DNA of 12,857 bases from Lachnospira sp. UBA2821 (GTDB lineage Bacteria > Bacillota > Clostridia > Lachnospirales > Lachnospiraceae), in assembly GCA_002351535.1 (NCBI GenBank), contig DEGR01000044.1, positions 1-12,857 on the forward strand, given 5' to 3'. The notes under the pieces were generated by a model. It worked only from the letters and a program-made list of their open reading frames with translations. It was not told the origin of the DNA and did not search any database. Both the position numbers and the translations under genes were made by a program. Positions 1 through 5,533 of this stretch are shown here, piece by piece; position 1 is the first letter of the stretch; each line of letters begins with the position of its first letter.

Positions 1-6
1 GTGTGA

Positions 7-105
7 CTAAAAGAATATACAATAGGTGTAGAAAAAGAATACGGCATTGATATTGCTAATGTTATGTTTGGTGATTCTCCACCATTAGAAAGAGGGAAGC
101 GATAA
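7..105 (+). CDS. Possible 3' end of an upstream gene (partial)
   Basis: A frame open from position 7 reads LKEYTIGVEKEYGIDIANV, then MFGDSPPLERGKR and a TAA at 103-105. It runs into the first 41-nt repeat and stops near that repeat's end. The residue mix looks protein-like, but 33 codons at a window edge are weak evidence, and an in-frame TGA at 4-6 means any upstream gene would have to be broken or start here. I do not recognise a family. The second repeat encodes almost the same peptide tail (KFGDSPPLERERR and stop), which is expected simply because the DNA is repeated. It may be chance reading through the antitoxin RNA promoter region. Confidence 0.22.
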   Translation, partial: LKEYTIGVEKEYGIDIANVMFGDSPPLERGKR

Positions 106-165
106 AGTTTGGTGATTCTCCACCATTAGAAAGAGAGAGACGATAAAGTTTGGTGGTTGGCGACC
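66..165 (+). repeat. 41-nt tandem direct repeats, about 2.4 copies
   Basis: Unit 1 is 66-106 and unit 2 is 107-147. They differ only near the end (GAGGGAAGCGATAAA versus GAGAGAGACGATAAA). The third copy begins at 148 with GTTTGGTG and then diverges (GTTGGCGACCA), keeping a TGGT/ACCA pairing. There is no spacer between units, so this is not a CRISPR array. Confidence 0.85.
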
Positions 166-187
166 AGAACAGCTGACAGTAACGATG

Positions 188-215
188 AGGAAGCTTTAAT
201 GCTTCCTTATTTTTT
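188..215 (+). terminator. Rho-independent terminator between antitoxin repeats and toxin remnant
   Basis: A seven-pair stem, AGGAAGC (188-194) with GCTTCCT (201-207), closes a 6-nt loop and is followed by a T-rich run to 215. In type III systems a leaky terminator at this place sets the excess of antitoxin RNA over toxin mRNA. The toxin ribosome-binding site (AAGGGAG, 218-224) follows directly. Confidence 0.8.
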
Positions 216-230
216 ACAAGGGAGATAATA

Positions 231-645
231 TTGGAATTTACGAACTTTCGCTTTGTATTTATACAACCGGATTATTTGGAAAAATTGCACAATGTGGATT
301 CAGAAATTTTCTATTCAATAGACACTGACTACTCAAAAAAACCACATTTAGGAATACTTACTACTTGATTAAAAAAGAATCCTTTCTGTTTTAGAAATAA
401 AAAAGATGTTTCCGGTAGTTGATGGAGTGTATTATTTAGCAGATTTAAGTACACCGGCAACGACAACAGAAGATGAGCAGAGACGAAACCTCATGGTAAA
501 AGAATATTTTTTCTGCAAGAAGTACAAAAAACAGATTGAAGCTAAAGCAAAAAAAATCTATGCAAAGCAGATGGAGACAGGGATTATTGCTCCATACCAT
601 TGTAATTATAAAGTTTTAGAATATGTCGCAGATACATACAAATAA
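231..645 (+). pseudogene. ToxN/AbiQ-family endoribonuclease toxin, frameshifted and internally deleted
   Basis: Toxins of this family are sequence-specific RNases held by their repeat RNA and often act in phage abortive infection. The N-terminal piece starts at TTG 231, 6 nt after AAGGGAG, and reads 45 residues including FRFVFIQPDYLEKLHNVDSE and KKPHLGIL before a TGA at 366-368. The C-terminal piece continues in another frame from about 373: RILSVLEIKKMFPVVDG, then KEYFFCKKYKKQIEAKAKKI and HCNYKVLEYVADTYK, ending at TAA 643-645. Both halves match the start and end pattern I know for the family (KPxxGIL near the N-terminus; KMxPV, KEYxFC, A-K-I-Y and CxxKxLE later). The expected central block with the PLTS-type motif is absent. 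The two pieces total about 135 residues against about 170 or more, so roughly 40-50 codons are gone and the frame is shifted. A catalytic toxin cannot be made from this. The family call is by recognition. Confidence 0.75.
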
Positions 646-875
646 ATAATTTATGATTGGTCAGGTTTTAGTGATGAATTAAGTTAAAATTACCAGTGGT
701 AATCGAAAAATTAATTGATAATTCTGATTCGGTCTATACTTTTAATATCACCCCTGAATACCGTGCCAAGCTAGTTCTTGGCTCATTTTGTTATATAGAA
801 AGGATACATGTTTACTTCTCATCAATGGGGTATACATGACAAAGGGTGAAAAAGAAGCCAAGAGATTAGCAATTA
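646..875 (+). other. Intergenic region with coding-like debris
   Basis: No intact gene is visible. A short open stretch (about 675-838) reads KLPVVIEKLIDNSDSVYTFN, then ITPEYRAKLVLGSFCYIERI and a stop at TGA 836-838. An ATG at 836 overlaps that stop and reads MTKGEKEAKRLAIIQSQTKF, ending at a TAA at 908-910 inside the palindrome. The residue mix resembles decayed coding DNA, but I recognise no family and see no ribosome-binding site typical of this genome. Next to the broken toxin, it supports the view that the left edge of the window is a decaying accessory region. Confidence 0.35.
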
Positions 876-959
876 TTCAGAGCCAGACAAAATTCCCCAA
901 AATGTGTTAAAAATGCAAGTATTTTGCACCACTTTTGTGAAATTCTGTCTGGCTCTGAA
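876..959. repeat. Imperfect palindrome downstream of argH
   Basis: The ends TTCAGAGCCAGACA (876-889) and TGTCTGGCTCTGAA (946-959) are perfect 14-bp inverted repeats, and the pairing continues weakly inward (AATT, AAAA/TTTT). The outer flanks are also similar (AATTA at 871-875 and 965-969). It lies 26 bp beyond the argH stop and could fold as a terminator for the minus strand, but no T-run follows on that strand, so a small dispersed repeat or transcript-stabilising hairpin is equally possible. Confidence 0.65.
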
Positions 960-985
960 CAGTTAATTATATTAATAGTGAAAGA

Positions 986-2377
986 TTATTTTCCGATAAC
1001 AGGATTTTCATTAAGCCATTTTTTATTAATGGCAATTACTTTATCCATTGCTTCTTTACCGGGAGCACCTATGGTAACACGTTTGTCAACACATGTTTTT
1101 ATACTTATTGCATCATATATGTCTTCTTCAAATACAGGACTTATAGCTTTGTATTCGTCAAGAGTCATATCATCGAGGGCAATTCCTTTATCTATGCAGA
1201 ATAATACAAGCTGTCCGACTATTCCGTGTGCATCTCTGAATGCAACACCATGATTTACAAGATAGTCTGCCGCATCAGTTGCATTTGTAAAGCCGTGTTT
1301 TGAGCTGTTTTCCATTACAGCATTGTTGAATTTGATTGTATCGATCATTCCCGCAAATAATGTAATACATCCCTTTGCTGTGTCGATTGCATCAAATGAA
1401 AGTTCTTTATCTTCCTGCATATCTTTATTGTAAGCAAGAGGAATTCCCTTCATTGTAGTGAGAAGGGACATAAGAGCACCATACACGCGGCCTGTTTTAC
1501 CACGGACAAGCTCGGCAATGTCAGGGTTTTTCTTCTGTGGCATTATACTGCTTCCTGTGCTGTATGCATCATCTATTTCAACAAATTTATATTCATTGGA
1601 ATTCCAGAGAATGATTTCTTCTGAAAAACGGCTGAGATGCATCATAACTGTTGAGAGTGCACTGAGTAATTCTATAAGATAATCTCTGTCTGCAACTGAA
1701 TCCATACTGTTGAGTGTAGGACCTGCGAAACCGAGTAGTCTGGCAGTATATTCCCTGTCTAATGGGTAAGTTGTTCCTGCAAGAGCTCCCGAACCTAAAG
1801 GACAGTAGTTTAAACGGTTGTATATATCTGACATACGCTGTCTGTCCCTTTTGAACATTTCAAAATATGCACCCATATGATGAGCAAGTGTTATTGGCTG
1901 AGCCTTCTGAAGATGGGTAAATCCCGGCATATATGTTTCTGTGTTATTTTCCATAATAGTCATTATGCTCTTCATAAGACAGTTAAGACAATTATCAATC
2001 TCGGTAATTTCATCCCTTGTATAGAGTTTCATATCAAGAGCAACCTGGTCATTACGGCTTCTGCCGGTATGCAGTTTTTTACCGGGCTCACCGATACGTT
2101 CTGTAAGGGTAGCCTCAACAAAGCTATGAATATCTTCATTGTCTTCATCTATAACAAGTGTTCCGTTGTCTATATCGTTAAGTATAGAGTTAAGACCGCT
2201 TATTATTGCATCTTTATCCTCATTCGTAATTATATTCTGCTTAGCAAGCATTGTAACGTGTGCGATACTGCCTTTAATATCCTGCTTATAGAATCTTTTG
2301 TCAAAAGAAATAGAAGCATTAAAATCATTTACTAACTGGTCGGTTTCTTTTGTGAAACGTCCGCCCCATAATTTCAT
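986..2377 (-). CDS. argH: Argininosuccinate lyase
   Basis: ArgH splits argininosuccinate into arginine and fumarate, the last step of arginine synthesis, in the cytoplasm as a homotetramer. The 463-residue product has the family's usual length and begins MKLWGGRF, as typical ArgH does. Visible motifs are HTGRSRNDQ (103-111), PGFTHLQ with the conserved Thr-His pair (154-155), and the superfamily signature GSSIMPQKKNPD (275-286), whose flexible loop carries the catalytic serine. The start is supported by AAAGGCGG on the minus strand about 8 nt upstream. argG is not adjacent; the gene stands alone behind its own promoter, with an operator-like palindrome at the predicted start of transcription. 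The TetR-family gene ends 72 bp upstream on the same strand. Confidence 0.96.
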   Translation of the reverse strand: MKLWGGRFTKETDQLVNDFNASISFDKRFYKQDIKGSIAHVTMLAKQNIITNEDKDAIISGLNSILNDIDNGTLVIDEDNEDIHSFVEATLTERIGEPGKKLHTGRSRNDQVALDMKLYTRDEITEIDNCLNCLMKSIMTIMENNTETYMPGFTHLQKAQPITLAHHMGAYFEMFKRDRQRMSDIYNRLNYCPLGSGALAGTTYPLDREYTARLLGFAGPTLNSMDSVADRDYLIELLSALSTVMMHLSRFSEEIILWNSNEYKFVEIDDAYSTGSSIMPQKKNPDIAELVRGKTGRVYGALMSLLTTMKGIPLAYNKDMQEDKELSFDAIDTAKGCITLFAGMIDTIKFNNAVMENSSKHGFTNATDAADYLVNHGVAFRDAHGIVGQLVLFCIDKGIALDDMTLDEYKAISPVFEEDIYDAISIKTCVDKRVTIGAPGKEAMDKVIAINKKWLNENPVIGK

Positions 2378-2419
2378 ATGTAAATCCGCCTTTCGTTTTA
2401 TATTGTGAATTTCTTTGAT

Positions 2420-2435
2420 TGGGTAAGTTTACCCA
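2420..2435. promoter_or_regulatory. Operator-like palindrome at the argH start site
   Basis: TGGGTAA and TTACCCA arms flank a 2-nt centre, giving seven paired bases per arm. It sits immediately downstream of the argH -10 box, at about +2 to +17, where a bound repressor would block transcription. The symmetry and half-site length suit a TetR-family dimer, and the adjacent regulator is an obvious candidate. It does not look like the AT-rich ARG box of ArgR. The site is seen; its binding protein is inferred. Confidence 0.5.
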
Positions 2436-2443
2436 TAGCCACC

Positions 2444-2472
2444 ATTATATCATGTTGTTAAAATATCGTAAA
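2444..2472 (-). promoter_or_regulatory. Candidate sigma-A promoter of argH
   Basis: On the minus strand a perfect TATAAT (2444-2449) lies 17 bp from TTTACG (2467-2472, four of six matches to TTGACA). The -35 box falls inside the last codons of the TetR gene. The predicted start is near 2437, giving a leader of about 60 nt. Confidence 0.55.
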
Positions 2473-3001
2473 TACTGTTAAAGAATTTTGATGTGTATGT
2501 TATAAGTAATTCTTTAACATTTTCCTGTGGCAGATTGATATTATTACGATATGCGTTAAACACTCCATGAATAGTGTAGTCGAGATAGAGATTCATTTTT
2601 ACATTATCTTTATATTCAGGAAACATTTCATATACATATTCTTTGAAAAAAATATTCAATTTGGTAATAAAAAGATAACTGCGGTCATATGAAAACAAAA
2701 TGTTGAGAAGCTGTCCCTGCGATACAAATGAGTCATAAAGGTTTGACAGCCATTTTGAATCAGATGATATAAAAGCCTCTTTATTAATAGGACATGCATA
2801 AATTAACTCTTTGATAAAATCGTTCTCTAGTTTGTCAGACAAATCATAGATATCAGCATAGTGAAGATAAAACGTAGGCTTGCTTATTTCAGCAATCTCT
2901 GTAAGCTCTCTGATAGTTATTTTTGATAACGGTTTTTTGCTTCTTAGCTGTAAAAATGCATTATTTATACTTCGTAATGTTTTGACTGTTCTTAAATCCA
3001 T
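2450..3001 (-). CDS. TetR/AcrR-family transcriptional regulator
   Basis: A DNA-binding repressor or activator of 183 residues, about the usual size. The N-terminal helix-turn-helix is clear: KITIRELTEIAEISKPTFYL (about residues 27-46), then HYADIYDLSDKLE, the TetR_N pattern in which the recognition helix ends in the TFYxHF-like segment. The C-terminal ligand-binding and dimerisation part (about 60-183) is helical and not assignable to a ligand. I start it at ATG 3001 because AAGGA (3009-3013) lies 7 nt upstream; a TTG two codons earlier would leave only 1 nt. Its neighbour argH and the palindrome between them suggest a local target, but this is inference. A large palindromic element begins only 32 bp upstream of the start codon, so the promoter must lie in the element or have been displaced by it. 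Confidence 0.9.
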   Translation of the reverse strand: MDLRTVKTLRSINNAFLQLRSKKPLSKITIRELTEIAEISKPTFYLHYADIYDLSDKLENDFIKELIYACPINKEAFISSDSKWLSNLYDSFVSQGQLLNILFSYDRSYLFITKLNIFFKEYVYEMFPEYKDNVKMNLYLDYTIHGVFNAYRNNINLPQENVKELLITYTSKFFNSIYDILTT

Positions 3002-3033
3002 TTTCAAATCCTTTCATAAGGTGGTGACATTAA

Positions 3034-3573
3034 TTCAAACTTCATCCAGTGATAAATTTAAAAAACTTATGTTGTATGGATACATCAATTATTAATATCA
3101 CAACTTGCCATAAATTACTAATTTGTCGATGCCGGTTTCAGTTCATAGGATTGTTTGTGTTCATTCGATATTGGACATCTCCGCAAGGATGTACGTCCAT
3201 GACACACACTCGATTTATGACGTGTCGTGTGGGAGTTATATGGCGTTATCCGGTTAAAGCTGGTGCGAAAAATCACCGTTCAAGCAAAATTGACTACATT
3301 TTAATAATAGATTAAATAGCGCGTTTGATTTTTCGCACCTTATAGGCTTAACCGGATAACGATATTTACTCCCACCAGACTAAGGAATCATGAGAGAGTG
3401 TGTCAGGGCCGTACATCCTTAACGCATCTGTCCACTTAACGAATGGACACAAAATTTGAACTGAAATCCGGCATCTGACAAATTTACGCAATTTATGCAA
3501 AATATTGTGATATTAATATCCGATGTATCCATACATACAATATTGTAATAAATATCACTAAATGAAGTTTGAA
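3034..3573. repeat. 540-bp imperfect palindromic element flanked by TAA (possible MITE)
   Basis: The two halves are imperfect reverse complements around about 3301-3304. The ends are TTCAAACTTCAT (3034-3045) and its complement (3562-3573), each bordered outside by TAA (3031-3033, 3574-3576), which could be a 3-bp target duplication. Matching blocks include TATGGATACATC on both arms, a CAGTTCA block, GGATGTACG, CGTTATCCGGTTAA (3244-3257 with 3348-3361) and GGTGCGAAAAATCA (3262-3275 with 3326-3339), leaving a central loop of 50 nt. Each arm also has its own small hairpins (for example TGTCCA with TGGACA on the right, and a GU-tolerant version on the left). No credible protein is encoded. It fills nearly all of the 689-bp gap between the TetR gene and glgB. 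A non-autonomous transposon or a long hairpin RNA are the main readings. Confidence 0.8.
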
Positions 3574-3576
3574 TAA

Positions 3577-3616
3577 TTTACTATTATATTACTATAGTAA
3601 ATTAATTTACTATAAT
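3577..3616 (+). promoter_or_regulatory. glgB promoter with overlapping palindromic operator sites
   Basis: A perfect TATAAT (3611-3616) lies about 75 bp before the glgB start codon. The -35 region is poor (TTACTA, 3589-3594, 16-bp spacing). Over it lies a cluster of TTACTAT half-sites (3578-3584, 3589-3595, 3607-3613) and their complements. These form a 12-bp palindrome TTACTATAGTAA (3589-3600) and a perfect 22-bp palindrome (3593-3614) that reaches into the -10 box. Binding there would exclude RNA polymerase, so repression is the simplest reading. The regulator is unknown. Confidence 0.55.
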
Positions 3617-3690
3617 CAAGTATTGAATGTTTAATTTTTAATGAAAAGATATTATTATGTGTGTATAAAAGATAGAAAAGAGGATTTTAT

Positions 3691-5466
3691 ATGGATTATT
3701 ATGGATTTTATACAGGAACAGAATTTGAAGCACATAAGTATCTTGGAGCGCATTTAACAGAGGATGGAGTTGTATTCCGTGTGTTTGCTCCGGCAGCCGC
3801 TAAGATTACGGTTATGGGAGATTTTAATGATTGGAATGAGACAGAGCTTAACAGAGTTTACAATGGACAGTTCTTTGAAGTTATCATTAATGATGCAAAA
3901 CCGGGAATGATATATAAATATAAGATATATAAGCATGATGGAAGTGCAACTGAACATTGTGACCCATATGGTTATGGAATGGAATTAAGACCTAAATGGG
4001 GCTCTGTTATAAGAGATATGCGAAGTTATACATTTAAAGACAGCAAGTGGATGAACAGCAGAACAGATTGCAAAAATAAACCGCTTAATATATATGAATT
4101 CCATATGGGTTCTTTTGCGAGAAATGAAGGCGAAGACTGGTTTAATTATAGAGAAGTAGCTGATAAGATAATTAAATATGCTAAGGAGCATAAATATAAT
4201 TATCTTGAAATGATGCCAATATCGGAACATCCATGCGATGAATCATGGGGATACCAGAATACAGGTTTCTATGCACCTACATCGAGGTATGGAACAGCAG
4301 ATGATTTGAAATACTTTATCGATAAATGTCATCAGAATAATATTGGTGTTATTCTGGATTTTGTTCCTGTGCATTTTGCAGTTGACGATTATGCTCTTGC
4401 CAGATTTGATGGAACATTTCTTTATGAATATCCGCATGAAAGTGTAGGAGTCAGTGAGTGGGGAAGCTGTAATTTTATTCATTCAAGAGGAGAAGTTAAG
4501 AGCTTTCTGCAATCATGTGCTAATTACTGGATAAGTGAATATCATTTTGACGGACTTAGAATGGACGCCATAAGCAGAATAATATATTGGCAGGGTGATG
4601 AAAACAGGGGTGTTAATAATCAGGCTGTTGATTTTATTAAAAATATGAATGGGTGGCTTAAGAAACAGAATCCGTCTATTATATTAGCTGCAGAAGATTC
4701 AACTAATTATGAGGGTGTGACAAAGTCTGTTGAAGATGGAGGACTTGGTTTTGATTATAAATGGGATATGGGATGGATGAATGATACACTTAATTATTTC
4801 AGAACAGCTCCTGAGTACAGAACTGAGAATTATCATAAACTGACATTTTCTATGATGTATTATTATAATGAAAAGTATCTTCTTCCGTTATCACACGATG
4901 AAGTTGTACATGGAAAGGCTACGATAATTCAGAAAATGTATGGGGAATATGAGGAGAAGTTCCCGCAGGCAAGAGCATTTTACATGTATATGTATATGCA
5001 TCCGGGTAAAAAACTTAACTTTATGGGAAACGAAATAGCACAGTTCAGGGAGTGGGATGAGAAAAGAGAGCCGGATTATGATATACTTAAATATCCTATA
5101 CATGATGCATTTAACAGATATATTAAAGAACTTAATAATATATACATGAAGAATAACGCACTTAGCCAGCTTGATTTTGATGAGGATGGATTTGAGTGGA
5201 TTGACTGTCATCAGGAAGAAAGATGCATATATGCAATTAAAAGAAAATCAGATAAAAACCAGGTTATAGCTATATTTAACTTTAGTAATAGAATGCAGCA
5301 GGGTTATAGATTTAAGACAGATAAGAAGAAACTAAAAGTAATTCTTAACAGTGAAGACAGTCAGTATGCAGGAAGTGATACGAGAAACATAATTGAATAT
5401 AAAGCAGATGCCGATGGAATGGTAATGATTGACATGCTTCCATATTCAGGAGTAATGCTGGCATAA
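3691..5466 (+). CDS. glgB: 1,4-alpha-glucan branching enzyme
   Basis: GlgB cuts an alpha-1,4-glucan chain and rejoins it by an alpha-1,6 bond, making branches in glycogen. The 591-residue protein has a CBM48-like N-terminal beta domain (about 18-95, with GVVFRVFAPAAAKITVMGDF), a GH13 catalytic barrel (about 130-490) and a C-terminal beta domain. The four GH13 regions are visible: DFVPVH (223-228), GLRMDA with nucleophile Asp292, AAEDS with acid/base Glu335, and LPLSHDEVVHGK with Asp403. It is shorter than the roughly 730-residue enteric enzyme, as in forms lacking the extra N1 domain. The start has an AGAGGA site 8 nt upstream. No other glg gene is adjacent; it ends at a terminator shared with the convergent htpG. 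Confidence 0.95.
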   Translation: MDYYGFYTGTEFEAHKYLGAHLTEDGVVFRVFAPAAAKITVMGDFNDWNETELNRVYNGQFFEVIINDAKPGMIYKYKIYKHDGSATEHCDPYGYGMELRPKWGSVIRDMRSYTFKDSKWMNSRTDCKNKPLNIYEFHMGSFARNEGEDWFNYREVADKIIKYAKEHKYNYLEMMPISEHPCDESWGYQNTGFYAPTSRYGTADDLKYFIDKCHQNNIGVILDFVPVHFAVDDYALARFDGTFLYEYPHESVGVSEWGSCNFIHSRGEVKSFLQSCANYWISEYHFDGLRMDAISRIIYWQGDENRGVNNQAVDFIKNMNGWLKKQNPSIILAAEDSTNYEGVTKSVEDGGLGFDYKWDMGWMNDTLNYFRTAPEYRTENYHKLTFSMMYYYNEKYLLPLSHDEVVHGKATIIQKMYGEYEEKFPQARAFYMYMYMHPGKKLNFMGNEIAQFREWDEKREPDYDILKYPIHDAFNRYIKELNNIYMKNNALSQLDFDEDGFEWIDCHQEERCIYAIKRKSDKNQVIAIFNFSNRMQQGYRFKTDKKKLKVILNSEDSQYAGSDTRNIIEYKADADGMVMIDMLPYSGVMLA

Positions 5467-5469
5467 TAT

Positions 5470-5522
5470 AAAAATACGGTCGGAGTATGGGATTAAATTC
5501 CATACCCTGACCATATTTTTTT
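5470..5522. terminator. Bidirectional terminator between glgB and htpG
   Basis: A long stem pairs 5470-5490 with 5500-5520: GTATGG/CCATAC at the top, then GGTC/GACC with a few mismatches, then an A-run on the left and a T-run on the right. The 9-nt loop is 5491-5499. It starts a few bases after the glgB stop and ends 11 bp from the htpG stop, so it can serve both convergent genes. Confidence 0.88.
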
Positions 5523-5533
5523 GTGTAACGATA

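Larger units (their letters stand above)
66..215 (+). ncRNA. Type III antitoxin RNA (ToxI/CptI-like), probably relic
   Basis: Two directly abutting 41-nt repeats (66-106 and 107-147) start with GTTTGGTGATTCTCC, followed by a partial third unit from 148. A rho-independent terminator follows at 188-215, then the remains of a ToxN-family toxin. This order (tandem RNA repeats, terminator, toxin gene) defines type III toxin-antitoxin loci, in which the toxin cuts the repeat RNA and each unit binds and inhibits a toxin monomer. Each full unit can form a small hairpin, TGGTG with CACCA around a 6-nt loop, and ends in an A-rich segment (GATAAA) of the kind where such toxins cut. The 41-nt unit length fits the CptI/ToxI range as I recall it. 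Because the toxin is broken, the RNA is probably a relic, though it could still neutralise a related toxin elsewhere. Confidence 0.6.

Noticed and set aside
66..165. CRISPR array
   Set aside because: The 41-nt units abut without spacers, there are fewer than three, and a ToxN-like toxin remnant follows.
924..1253. Plus-strand open frame across the argH 3' end
   Set aside because: It is antisense to conserved argH sequence and begins in the palindrome, with no ribosome-binding site.
3049..3315. An 88-codon open frame inside the large palindrome
   Set aside because: It lies wholly in one arm of the inverted repeat, lacks a ribosome-binding site and has no protein-like pattern.
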